Positions 46,048 to 54,569 of a stretch of DNA of 64,000 nt are shown piece by piece. The stretch lies in contig CAZQJS010000001.1 of assembly GCA_964593725.1 (NCBI GenBank), positions 47,223-111,222 of the forward strand. The letters run 5' to 3'. How positions within the stretch are numbered: position 1 is the stretch's first letter; each line of letters starts with the position of its first letter. The stretch comes from JAIOSM01 sp964593725. GTDB lineage: Bacteria > Desulfobacterota > Desulfobacteria > Desulfobacterales > Desulfobacteraceae. A program made the translations under genes and the position numbers. The notes below the pieces were generated by a model. It was not told the DNA's origin and made no database searches. It saw only the letters and a list, made by a program, of their open reading frames with translations.

Positions 46048-47055
46048 ATGGAAGAGAAAAACAGATTTAAACCAGATCCTGAATTAAAACTTATGGACCA
46101 GGTTCATCAGGTTCTGCAGCATTATGATTATTCATACAATACTGAAAAAATATACTCTACCTGGATAATTAAATTTATTCAATATTTCAACTCCCATACT
46201 TACTCTCCTGACATGGAAAACAGGGAGATTAATGTTTTTTTAGACCATCTTAAAAAGGAAAAAACAGCATCGCCTGCCACCAGGAAACAGGCCCTTAATG
46301 CCTTAACGTTTTTATACCAGAGAGTTCTTAATCAAAAGGTTCCGGACTCTGTCAAACCTGCACATATAAAAAAAAATCAATCTTTGCCAATGGTTTTAAC
46401 CCAGGAAGAAATTTTAAAAATATTCTCATTCATGAAAAAAAGACATCTTCTCATGGCACAACTCATATATGGCTGTGGACTTAGATTAAAAGAGTGTTTA
46501 CGGCTGCGAATACAGGATTTAAATTTTGGGGATAATAAAATTCATATACGCTCTTTAAAAAACAGTAAAGCACGTTTTATCATGCTCCCTGTTTCTTTAA
46601 GAGACCAATTGATTGAATTAAAAGAAAGGGTAAGAGAACTTCATAAAAATGATTTACGACTTGGTTATGGTTTAATTGATCTTCCTGAAACAATGTCGGT
46701 AAAATCAAAAACAGCTGTTAATTCCTTTGGTTATCAGTATTTGTTCAGTGCAGGAAAAACTTCTAAGGATCCACGTTCAGGCATAATCAGACGGCATCAT
46801 GTCCAGGAATCAGGGCTTCAAAAAGCAGTGAGAAGAGCTGGGAAAAGGGCAGATATTAAAAAAAAAGTCACCTGCCTTATTCTCAGAAATTCCTTTGCAG
46901 TGCACATGCTTGAAAATGGCGTTGACATAAGAAACCTTCAAAAACTGATGGGTCATTCCAATCTGAATACTACAAAGGTTTTTTTAAAAGTTATGAAAAA
47001 AGATCCTCCGTTAATTATAAGTCCCCTTGATATTTTATTAAAACAAACTTTATAA
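46048..47055 (+). CDS. Integron-integrase (IntI)-like tyrosine recombinase with replaced catalytic residues
   Basis: 335 residues from the ATG at 46048 (a TTG at 46009 in frame is an alternative start inside the lipoprotein gene). Integron-integrase hallmarks are clear: DLRLGYGLIDLP, the DPRSGIIRRHHV segment of the IntI-specific region, and the C-terminal SPLD. Numbering matches IntI1: R146, K171, R280 and H303 are kept, but His277 is Leu (CTT, 46876-46878) and the nucleophile Tyr312 is Phe (TTT, 46981-46983). The frame is open and uninterrupted. It cannot cleave DNA through the normal Tyr-phosphodiester route. No attI/attC array is seen, and the gene runs with its upstream neighbours instead of divergently from cassettes. 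It may be a retained DNA-binding protein or a decaying relic. Confidence 0.85.
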   Translation: MEEKNRFKPDPELKLMDQVHQVLQHYDYSYNTEKIYSTWIIKFIQYFNSHTYSPDMENREINVFLDHLKKEKTASPATRKQALNALTFLYQRVLNQKVPDSVKPAHIKKNQSLPMVLTQEEILKIFSFMKKRHLLMAQLIYGCGLRLKECLRLRIQDLNFGDNKIHIRSLKNSKARFIMLPVSLRDQLIELKERVRELHKNDLRLGYGLIDLPETMSVKSKTAVNSFGYQYLFSAGKTSKDPRSGIIRRHHVQESGLQKAVRRAGKRADIKKKVTCLILRNSFAVHMLENGVDIRNLQKLMGHSNLNTTKVFLKVMKKDPPLIISPLDILLKQTL

Positions 47056-47089
47056 TCACATAATCGAAAATGCAGGAGTATAAAATTTT

Positions 47090-48457
47090 ATGTTAGACAT
47101 CAGCAGGGTTGAGGAATTAAAAAAAAACTTTTTCCAGGGTTCACTCGATTATACAAAAAATCAGCCGGATTTTTTTTTATTACATAAATATAAACCAGTC
47201 TCTCCTTCAACAGCCCGTAATTTTTTAAATGATTTTAAAAAGAGCATTGATAAGGAAAAAAGAGTTCTGATTTATATCCATCTTCCTTTTTGTTTTTCAG
47301 AATGTGTATTTTGCAACTCATTTCCCCATAAAGTTAATAAAGAGCAGCAAAATATCTATTTTAAATCTGTTTTAAAAGAGATAGAATTATATGATGAATC
47401 CGGTCTGTTTAAAGACAAAACAGTTCAAAGTATATATTTTGGCGGTGGCACCCCGACTTCATTTTCCAATGATAATTTAAAGGTGATAATAGATAAAATC
47501 AGAAACATTTCAGATGTTTTAGAGGATGCAAGCATAACAACTGAAGCACACCCTTTAACTTTGAAAAACCCGGACAGGATAGAAGGACTTCACAATATTG
47601 GTATCAACAGAGTCAGCATGGGCTGCCAGACTTTTGACCAGAAAATTTTAAAAATCTGCAACCGCGCCCATACCATAGAGGGTATTAATAAGATTATTGA
47701 AAAATTAAATGAACTTAAGATGCTGAGTAATATAGACATGATGGCAGGTCTTCCCGGGCAGACAGTTCAAAGCATGAAAAACGATATGAAAATTCTTGAG
47801 CAGATTAAACCAACAGCTGTTGAATATATCCGCCATGAAATTGTAAACCCCCTGGCAATTGAAATTTATAGAAAAGAACCTGAACTGATTGTAAAAGATG
47901 ACGACCTTTTTGAAATGGTTTTTCTGATGCAAAGCTGGATGCAGAAACAGGGATATGAGCAGAATGGATATTTTACAAGCAGGAAGTTCTGGGAATACAG
48001 ATATCACTGGCTTAAAGAGCTTCCCATTATTGCTTTTGGTTCCAGGGCCAGATCCTATTCAAAGACAATGAGTTTTGACAAACATGAGAATATTTCTCTT
48101 TATACAAAACTGCTTGATAAAGGCATACCCCCCATTGGCAGGTCAACTTTTCTTTCCAGAAGCGATCAGATGTTCCGCTACCTGTTTTTAAATTTACAGT
48201 TTAAAAGAGGGCTTCTTCTTGAAAAATTTCAGGAAAGATTCAATGAAAATGCAATGGATGTATTTAAAGAGTTGATTCAATCTTTATCTGAATTCAATTG
48301 TATCATGAAAAAGGATAATCGCTTATTTTTAACAGAGGCAGGCGCCTTTTTTGTGGAAGATGTGTGCGATTTTATAATCGATTTTGCATTAAAAAAAGAA
48401 TCTTCCAATCTTAAAAGAAATCCCAATTCAACTGGCAGTACATCAGCCAGGCTTTGA
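47090..48457 (+). CDS. HemN-family radical SAM protein
   Basis: 455 residues. The SAM-cluster motif is C-x3-C-x2-C in HLPFCFSECVFCNSFP near residue 65; the extra Cys directly after it in coproporphyrinogen dehydrogenase (CxC) is absent. It keeps YFGGGTPTSF, TTEAHPLTL, NRVSMGCQTF and DMMAGLPGQT of the HemN/HemW/HutW group, and a HemN_C-like winged-helix end (RGLLLEKFQERFNENAM). AGGAG stands upstream of the ATG. Placed 34 bases after the integrase-like gene, so expression with the polyene genes is possible. Haem or tetrapyrrole chemistry, radical methyl transfer or another role cannot be told apart from sequence. Confidence 0.83.
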   Translation: MLDISRVEELKKNFFQGSLDYTKNQPDFFLLHKYKPVSPSTARNFLNDFKKSIDKEKRVLIYIHLPFCFSECVFCNSFPHKVNKEQQNIYFKSVLKEIELYDESGLFKDKTVQSIYFGGGTPTSFSNDNLKVIIDKIRNISDVLEDASITTEAHPLTLKNPDRIEGLHNIGINRVSMGCQTFDQKILKICNRAHTIEGINKIIEKLNELKMLSNIDMMAGLPGQTVQSMKNDMKILEQIKPTAVEYIRHEIVNPLAIEIYRKEPELIVKDDDLFEMVFLMQSWMQKQGYEQNGYFTSRKFWEYRYHWLKELPIIAFGSRARSYSKTMSFDKHENISLYTKLLDKGIPPIGRSTFLSRSDQMFRYLFLNLQFKRGLLLEKFQERFNENAMDVFKELIQSLSEFNCIMKKDNRLFLTEAGAFFVEDVCDFIIDFALKKESSNLKRNPNSTGSTSARL

Positions 48458-48574
48458 TATTGGGTAATAATAGAGAATACCGTTGATATTTTATTTGCTC
48501 ACTTATCTTAATTAATGTAAACTATATTTATTTTATAAACCAGATAAAATCGCTTATACATCAGCCGTTATTTT

Positions 48575-50809
48575 ATGTTTAAATTTAAAAACAGTCTGCT
48601 TTTAAGAATTGCCCTGCCTATAACCATACTGGTCATAGCACTCTGGACAATGCTTTATTTGCTCGTTCTTGTCCCTGTTTCCAACTGCGCAATGGGGAGT
48701 ATTGAACATGACCTTAAAGTTCTTTCAAACAGGTTTGACAACATCCTGAAAAAACATGTAAGCCATCTTTTAATACCCGGGTTTGCTGACAAGGCCAATG
48801 CACTGTCTTTTGAAAAGAAAATCTCCCTACAACAGATTAAAGAATTTTTTCAGGATGAAAACCTTGATGGCCTTATATATAATACAAAGAATAAAAAAAT
48901 TATATTCAGGACAGATCTTCCTGTCAAACCAGGCAAAATAATGGATTTATATTCCAATCTGAAATCGTTTCAGCCTGTCAAACATAAGAACGATATTTTT
49001 TATACCTATTTTTCAGATTTTAAGCCACTGGACTGGCGGATAATTATTGTCAGGCACTCAGATGAGTATTCAAAGTTAATAGAAGAGATACAAAGGGTAT
49101 ATCTATATGTTCTTGGATCATTGATCCTTGTTGCAATTCTTTTGATATTTTTTATTTACAAATCCATATCCAGACCTGTGAAAATGATTATTGACACAAT
49201 AAATAATCGACAAAAACCATCATACAAGGGTATAGATGTTTTTGAATTTTTAAGTGAAACAATATCTGATATGATGGAATCCATACATCAAAAAAATAAA
49301 AAATACAGGATTCTTGTTGAAAGCTCTGACCATATAGTCTGGGAGATTGACCTTTACAACAGATTCACTTATATAAGCCAGACTGTTTCAAACATATTTG
49401 GCTATATACCGGATGAAGTTATAGGCAACACTCCTTTTGATTTTATACCCCAAGAAAAAATTGAACCATTACAGGAATATTACAGGGAAAGATCTTCAAA
49501 AAAATTAAAAATTGAAGAGCTTATTAACCCTTATATTACCAAACAGGGCAATACTGTAATACTTGAAACCAATGCCGTACCATTTTTTAATAAAGACGGT
49601 GATCTTTCAGGATACAGAGGGATTTCAAGGGATATTACAGAAAGAGTAGAAGCAGAACAGGAAAAGATCAATGCCCAGAAAACAGCAGCTGAACAAGCTA
49701 AACATGCTCTTTTAGGTAAGGTTGCCGGTAAAATTGCCCATGATTTTAATAATATTCTCGGTATTATTATGGGAAACACAGAACTTGCTATGCTTGACTG
49801 TAATGACGAGAAAATACTTAAAACCTTAAAACTGACCCTGGACCAGACATTGAGGGGTAAAAATTTAACAAAGAATCTTGTTGTGTTTGCAAAGGATCAG
49901 GAGTTAAAGCAGGAATATTTCCAGTTGAACAGAAAAATCAGTCTTATCATTGATTTATTAAAAAAAGATCTGGAAGGGATCAAAATAAGTTTCCATAAAG
50001 GAAAATCCCTGCCAGAATTACTTGCAGACCCGGGATTAATTGAAAATGCATTGATAAATCTTATACAGAACTCCATACATGCAGTCAGCAAAACTCAGAG
50101 CCCTGAAATAACCATACAGACATATTTAAAAGATAATAATATATATTGTGAAATTGAGGATAATGGCTGCGGTATTCCTGATAAGTACCTTGAAAAAATC
50201 TATGACCCGTCCTTTACATTAAAAGGAGATAAGGATATTACAGGATCATACGACACTGGCATTAAAGGCACAGGTTATGGAATGATTAATGTTAAAAAGT
50301 GTATTAAACAGCATAATGGAAAAATTTCTGTCAAATCCAGTATTGATCACGGAACAATCTTCACAATTTGTTTTCCTGTACAGAAGAATAAACTGCAATG
50401 GGAAAATACAGAGACAAATACAAAAAACAGAGCTCTTTTTCAAAAGAATATTTTAATTGTTGAAGATGAAGAGACAATTTCGGAAGTATTAACTCAAATA
50501 TTGATTCTGCCACCCTGCAATCACAAAGTTGATACAGCAGTATCTGCAGAATCCGCCCTTGATTTATTCATGGAGAATAAATATGATTTAATAAGTCTTG
50601 ATTATATGCTTGCAGGCAGTTTAACAGGACTTGATTTCTATTATGCAGTCAGAGAAATAGATAAAACAATTCCTGTTCTTTTTGTTTCCGGGAATATTGA
50701 ATTTATCGAGTCATTAAAGGATATAAAAAAGACAGATGATTTTATGGCTAATATATCCAAACCATTTCAGAATAGAGATTATGTAAAAGCCATAAATCAA
50801 TTATTATAG
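48575..50809 (+). CDS. Hybrid sensor histidine kinase with PAS and receiver domains
   Basis: 744 residues. Transmembrane helix at about 10-32, a periplasmic sensor region, a second helix near 175-195, then PAS (about 245-365, with PAC-like end GYRGISRDITERVEAEQE), dimerisation/phosphoacceptor His389 in KIAHDFNNILGIIMGN, ATPase boxes (ENALINLIQNSIHAV; EDNGCGIPD; GTGYGMINVKK), and a receiver at 625-744 with Asp676 in LISLDYML and Lys in SKPF. No DNA-binding domain. It should sense an outside signal and relay to an unlinked regulator. A 117-base gap separates it from the HemN-like gene. Confidence 0.9.
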   Translation: MFKFKNSLLLRIALPITILVIALWTMLYLLVLVPVSNCAMGSIEHDLKVLSNRFDNILKKHVSHLLIPGFADKANALSFEKKISLQQIKEFFQDENLDGLIYNTKNKKIIFRTDLPVKPGKIMDLYSNLKSFQPVKHKNDIFYTYFSDFKPLDWRIIIVRHSDEYSKLIEEIQRVYLYVLGSLILVAILLIFFIYKSISRPVKMIIDTINNRQKPSYKGIDVFEFLSETISDMMESIHQKNKKYRILVESSDHIVWEIDLYNRFTYISQTVSNIFGYIPDEVIGNTPFDFIPQEKIEPLQEYYRERSSKKLKIEELINPYITKQGNTVILETNAVPFFNKDGDLSGYRGISRDITERVEAEQEKINAQKTAAEQAKHALLGKVAGKIAHDFNNILGIIMGNTELAMLDCNDEKILKTLKLTLDQTLRGKNLTKNLVVFAKDQELKQEYFQLNRKISLIIDLLKKDLEGIKISFHKGKSLPELLADPGLIENALINLIQNSIHAVSKTQSPEITIQTYLKDNNIYCEIEDNGCGIPDKYLEKIYDPSFTLKGDKDITGSYDTGIKGTGYGMINVKKCIKQHNGKISVKSSIDHGTIFTICFPVQKNKLQWENTETNTKNRALFQKNILIVEDEETISEVLTQILILPPCNHKVDTAVSAESALDLFMENKYDLISLDYMLAGSLTGLDFYYAVREIDKTIPVLFVSGNIEFIESLKDIKKTDDFMANISKPFQNRDYVKAINQLL

Positions 50810-50844
50810 AACAAAATAAGGCAGGCAGCCAAATGGAATAAAAA

Positions 50845-50942
50845 TGGCGGAAGTGCATGGGAATCGAACCCACCCGGGGCGGTTCTAGCACCCCACATCG
50901 GATTTGAAGTCCGAGGGCCCCACCAGTGAGCCGCGCACTTCC
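50845..50942 (-). tRNA. selC: tRNA-Sec (anticodon TCA)
   Basis: On the minus strand the sequence starts GGAAGTGC and ends GCACTTCC-G-CCA, an 8-bp acceptor stem as required for selenocysteine tRNA. The anticodon loop reads CTTCAAA with TCA in the centre, and the long variable arm is typical. The T loop has GGTTCGATTCC. CCA is encoded (50845-50847) and followed by five T residues. At 98 bases it is complete. It means the organism decodes UGA as Sec; I recognised no selenoprotein gene inside this window. Confidence 0.96.
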
Positions 50943-51026
50943 ACGTCTATGAATAACAAATGGAGAGTATACCTGAAAAGAGATATTTGTCAAATAATTT
51001 ATAATTTAAGCAGGATTTTTAAGTTA

Positions 51027-51040
51027 CAGCAATTCTTGGT
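51027..51040 (+). repeat. 14-base motif copy 1 (CAGCAATTCTTGGT)
   Basis: Matches copy 2 at 12 of 14 positions. Lies 205 bases before hairpin A, in the same orientation as copy 2. Confidence 0.4.
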
Positions 51041-51244
51041 GGTTATTTTTCTTCTGAAAAAATATGTTGCCCCGGCTGCCTGCAATAGAAAAATAAAAAG
51101 ACCGGGATATTCGATATCAGCATCAAATACTTCGGGCAGCTATTGTTCATCCTGATATAAAGCAGGCGCTGCCACCTGCCCCGGAACACATCTTATATTC
51201 TTGCAGCCAGGCCAAAAGATCACAAGATTTTATATAAAAGGAAT

Positions 51245-51335
51245 AAGAGAGGTCTGGATATACTTTTTCCGTTTAGGTTTTTAAATTTAGAAAATTTAAA
51301 AAGATGCACTCCAAAAGCACATCCAGACCTCTCTT
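51245..51335. repeat. Palindromic hairpin element A
   Basis: A 15-bp perfect stem (51245-51259 with 51321-51335) that continues with two mismatches to about 23 bp. The loop contains CCGTTTAGG, an inner AT-rich hairpin, and GATGCACTCCAAAAG. Read on the opposite strand, element B has the same order of blocks. At two stem positions A and B differ on both arms so that pairing is kept (GAGAGGTC versus GTGAGGCC), which suggests selection for the folded form or spread of a palindromic element. Confidence 0.75.
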
Positions 51336-51540
51336 TACCCAATTATAAGCCATGAAAGACAACACAGTATAATACCCGCTCTGATAAAGTAAGCCGGTAA
51401 CCTGTTCACCAGAATAGAAGGCTCAATTTATAAACTGCTTATGTGAGTGCAGAGCCGGCTGACAAAATACGTGTCATATCTGGTACTTTAATATAGTAAT
51501 GGCAAATCCTGTATATATTTTGGGAATAACAAATAATGTT

Positions 51541-51554
51541 CAGCAATTCCCGGT
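51541..51554 (+). repeat. 14-base motif copy 2 (CAGCAATTCCCGGT)
   Basis: Exact inverted match of copy 4 at 51896-51909; the two enclose 341 bases that include hairpin B. Confidence 0.5.
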
Positions 51555-51725
51555 GAATGAAATTCATTAAAAAAATATAGTTTTTATATTCTATAAATTC
51601 AGTATGTTATGAAAAAAATAAGCGGTTGGCATTATTTAATTTCAATTTTATGAAAATTTCAAACATTACGAAAAATAAATTTCACTATTTTACTAACAGC
51701 TTGTATTTATAAATTATATTTTTTT

Positions 51726-51739
51726 ACCGATAATTGCTG
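51726..51739 (-). repeat. 14-base motif copy 3 (CAGCAATTATCGGT on the minus strand)
   Basis: 12 of 14 positions match copy 4. It stands 39 bases to the left of hairpin B, in the same orientation as copy 4 on the other side. Confidence 0.4.
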
Positions 51740-51778
51740 AATAATGTTATATTGTCTTTCAGGGCATAAGATCGGGCA

Positions 51779-51858
51779 AAGTGAGGCCTGGATATGCTTT
51801 TGGAGTGCATCTGTTTCAAGTGAAACCTAAACGGAAAAAGCATATCCAGGCCTCACTT
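51779..51858. repeat. Palindromic hairpin element B
   Basis: A perfect 23-bp stem (51779-51801 with 51836-51858) and a 34-base loop that itself has a small GTTTC/GAAAC hairpin. It is a related copy of element A in reverse orientation. No transposase or reading frame is associated with it. Resembles a non-autonomous palindromic or REP-like element; a transcription terminator is unlikely because no T run follows on either side. Confidence 0.78.
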
Positions 51859-51895
51859 ATTCCTTTGTTAATCTTAAAAATAATTTTTGACTTTG

Positions 51896-51909
51896 ACCGG
51901 GAATTGCTG
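51896..51909 (-). repeat. 14-base motif copy 4 (CAGCAATTCCCGGT on the minus strand)
   Basis: Perfect inverted copy of 51541-51554, 37 bases to the right of hairpin B. Confidence 0.5.
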
Positions 51910-52209
51910 TTTAAGTTACCAGGTACTTGAAATAATATCATAAACAGGATATAAAGAATTGATAAAACAAGATTTAGTTGAATTATATAGTTCTGAAAAG
52001 CAGTAATCCTTCTTATTATACTGGATTTCCATTATTTATTATTTTAAAAAAAAAATATGCTGTCTAAAACTTAAGGTGCAGTTTGTGCCGGATTCAATGT
52101 TTCTTTCCAGACTGGTTTTACATGCCGGTTTTACATGGAAAAAAAATAAAAGAGAGATTACATTTAAATTAATATGATTTTGAAACAATGATTTTTTAAG
52201 GAGTATGAT

Positions 52210-53280
52210 GTGAAAACTGTTACCGGGCATCTTGAAGTAATGAATAACGGATTTGGTTTCTTAAGATCCATTGAAAATAATTTCAAAACCGATATTGATA
52301 ATACTTACGTATCCACTGGAATGATCAATAAACTTGGCTTAAGAGAGGGCTGCTTTATTGAAGGACTTGCAGATAAAAAAATTCCTGGGAAAAAAAACCT
52401 TGCCCTTTGTAAGATTTCTAAAATAAATAATTTATCATTAAAGAACTATTCCAATATTAAACTGCTCCAGGAACAGACCAGTATTAATCCTTTTGAACGA
52501 TATACCCTTGCAAGGAATGCAGATGATATCACAGGCAGAGCCCTTGATATTATTTCACCAATTGGAAAAGGACAGCGTGGCCTTATTATAGCCCCTCCGA
52601 AATCCGGAAAAACTACAATACTGAAAGATATGGCAAATTCTATAGTCAGTAACCATCCAGAATCCATTGTATTTATACTGTTAGTGGATGAAAGGCCTGA
52701 AGAGGTGACTGATTTTCAGCGTGGAGTCAAAGGTGCCCATGTACTGTTTTCTTCAGCAGACCAACAGATTGATCAACATATGAGGATGACACGTCTTGCT
52801 CTGCATTCAGCAATTAATTGTGTTGAAACAGGCAATGATGCAATAGTTTTTATTGACTCTTTAACAAGGATGACAAGGGCCTTTAATAAAGAGACCAATA
52901 GTAATGGTAAAACTTTGACAGGCGGACTTGGCGCTAATGCCATGGAATTTCCCAGAAAGATTTTTGGTGCTGCAAGAAAACTTGAAAACGGCGGATCCCT
53001 TACAATTATTGCAACAATACTTGTTGATACAGGCAGCAGAATGGATGATATCATTTATCAGGAGTTTAAAGGCACTGGAAATATGGATCTTGTTCTGAGC
53101 CAGGAATGTGCAGAAAACAGAATATGGCCTGCAATTAATATAGATCGATCAGGAACAAGGAAGGAAGAGCTGCTCCTCAGTAAAAAAGAGTATGAAGAAG
53201 CCATTAAAATACGGCGGGAATTACCCCGCAATAACGAATCTGCTTCAATGTCAAAACTGATAGAATACCTGACTCAATAA
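52210..53280 (+). CDS. rho: Short, divergent transcription termination factor Rho
   Basis: Hexameric RNA-dependent ATPase family. 356 residues against about 420 in most bacteria: it starts directly with the cold-shock RNA-binding part (GHLEVMNNGFGFLRS) and lacks the N-terminal helical domain. Walker A APPKSGKTT near 130, VDERPEEVTDFQRGVKG, DSLTRMTRAFN, TLTGGLGANA (Q-loop region), GSLTIIATILVDTGSRMDD and the arginine-finger segment NIDRSGTRKEE are kept. The stretch after VKG (AHVLFSSADQQIDQHMRM) differs from the usual VVASTFDEPxxRHVQVAE. Start is GTG at 52210, with AAGGAG at 52198-52203. A two-codon frame ATG-ATG-TGA at 52205-52213 overlaps the start. Either a reduced Rho or a second Rho paralogue. 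Confidence 0.88.
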   Translation: MKTVTGHLEVMNNGFGFLRSIENNFKTDIDNTYVSTGMINKLGLREGCFIEGLADKKIPGKKNLALCKISKINNLSLKNYSNIKLLQEQTSINPFERYTLARNADDITGRALDIISPIGKGQRGLIIAPPKSGKTTILKDMANSIVSNHPESIVFILLVDERPEEVTDFQRGVKGAHVLFSSADQQIDQHMRMTRLALHSAINCVETGNDAIVFIDSLTRMTRAFNKETNSNGKTLTGGLGANAMEFPRKIFGAARKLENGGSLTIIATILVDTGSRMDDIIYQEFKGTGNMDLVLSQECAENRIWPAINIDRSGTRKEELLLSKKEYEEAIKIRRELPRNNESASMSKLIEYLTQ

Positions 53281-53435
53281 TATTTTTTTACTATTCTAAA
53301 ATTTTTTATACCTAAATTTTTTTTCAAGGGCATAAAAGTCATAACTCACAATTTACAGAAGATTAAATTATAGAAATTTAAACACGGATATAGTATATAT
53401 CATAAAACTAAATTTCTTCTTGTAATGGAGCCTTT

Positions 53436-54569
53436 ATGATCAATACAGACAGGTTAAAAAATAAATTTTCACAACTCGTTAGAATAGATTCAATTTCAAA
53501 ACATGAAAAAAAAATTGCCCTTAATCTTGCAGAAACTCTTTCCAGACTGGGAGGCAATGTCTGTTTTGATAATTCTGCAGATTCAACTGGCTCTGATACA
53601 GGCAATTTAATTGTAAAATTCAAAGGCAATGTTGATGCTGACCCTATGTTCCTCAGCGGTCATATGGATACTGTAAATCCTGGCATAAATGTTAAACCTG
53701 TCTTTAAAGATGGTATTTTTAAAAGTGACGGAACAACAATACTTGGCGCAGATGATAAATCTGCCCTGGCAATTATTATTGAAGTTTTAAAAGTAATTTT
53801 TGAAAACAAGCTTAAACACCCTCCTCTGGAGATTATATTTACAACATGTGAAGAAATCGGGCTCCTGGGTGCAAAACATTTAGATATGTCACTTATTGAT
53901 TCAAAATTCGGGTATATTCTTGATTCAACTGATACTGAAGGTATTGCAACCAATGCTCCGGCAGCCAATAAACTGATCATTAAGGTCTCTGGCAAATCAG
54001 CCCATGCAGGAGGCGAACCAGAAAAGGGCGTCAATGCTCTATCCATTGCTGCAAAGGCCATAGCTGATTTAAAAATAGGGCGCATTGACCATGAAACCAC
54101 ATGTAATTTTGGAACCATAAAAGGCGGCACTGCAACCAATATTGTTCCGGATTTTATTGTTCTTCAAGGCGAGGTAAGAAGCCATGATAAGAATAAACTC
54201 CTGGATGTAACAAGTTTGATTAAAAAATCTTTTATAAATGCTGCCGGCGAATTTGCCCTGGAAGATTTCACGCCGGATATCAGCTTCCATATTGAAGAAG
54301 ATTTCCCTGCCACTGATATCCCAAAAGACAGTCTCGTTGTAAAACTTGCTCAAAAGGCCTCTTCCAACCTTGGCAGAACCATGATGACCAAAAACATAGG
54401 CGGAGGCGCTGATGCCAATATCCTGTTCGGAAAAGGCATCATGCCTGGTGTTATTGGAACAGGCATGAAAGATGTTCATACTGTCAACGAATGGATAAAA
54501 CTTGATGATATGGTCCATTCTGGCAGGTTATTACTTGAAATCATTAAAATCTATATTTCAGGCCGGTAA
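53436..54569 (+). CDS. M20-family peptidase (PepT-like)
   Basis: 377-residue di-zinc aminopeptidase of the PepT-like branch. Zinc ligands and catalytic residues are in FLSGHMDTVNPG near 75, ILGADDKSALA near 108, the TTCEEIGLLGA Glu pair near 140, and the final H of DVHTVNE near 352. The dimerisation domain in the middle has SGKSAHAGGEPEKGVNALS. Probably a cytosolic tripeptidase; exact substrate uncertain. It ends directly before larC (ATG follows the stop with no gap). Confidence 0.9.
   Translation: MINTDRLKNKFSQLVRIDSISKHEKKIALNLAETLSRLGGNVCFDNSADSTGSDTGNLIVKFKGNVDADPMFLSGHMDTVNPGINVKPVFKDGIFKSDGTTILGADDKSALAIIIEVLKVIFENKLKHPPLEIIFTTCEEIGLLGAKHLDMSLIDSKFGYILDSTDTEGIATNAPAANKLIIKVSGKSAHAGGEPEKGVNALSIAAKAIADLKIGRIDHETTCNFGTIKGGTATNIVPDFIVLQGEVRSHDKNKLLDVTSLIKKSFINAAGEFALEDFTPDISFHIEEDFPATDIPKDSLVVKLAQKASSNLGRTMMTKNIGGGADANILFGKGIMPGVIGTGMKDVHTVNEWIKLDDMVHSGRLLLEIIKIYISGR

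Larger units (their letters stand above)
50810..52209. other. Long intergenic region holding selC, two hairpin elements and repeated motifs
   Basis: 1.4 kb without a credible protein gene on either strand: the short frames in it have no ribosome site or recognisable product. It contains the tRNA-Sec gene (50845-50942), a long hairpin (51245-51335), a second related hairpin in opposite orientation (51779-51858), and four copies of a 14-base motif. The last 300 bases may hold the rho leader and promoter, but I cannot fix a transcription start. Confidence 0.7.

Noticed and set aside
16177..48457. Cobalamin riboswitch upstream of the B12 radical SAM genes
   Set aside because: The intergenic gaps at 33546-33709 and 43581-43791 are short and lack a B12-box-like sequence.
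50904..51155. 83-residue frame on the plus strand
   Set aside because: It begins inside the selC gene on the other strand and shows no ribosome site or recognisable sequence.
51245..51858. The two hairpins as integron attC sites, tempting because of the IntI-like protein 4 kb away
   Set aside because: The outer ends do not read as RYYYAAC/GTTRRRY core sites and no cassette frames lie between them; similarity is limited to being folded palindromes.
52039..52230. 63-residue frame on the minus strand before rho
   Set aside because: It overlaps the rho start region, has poly-A/T composition and no product features.
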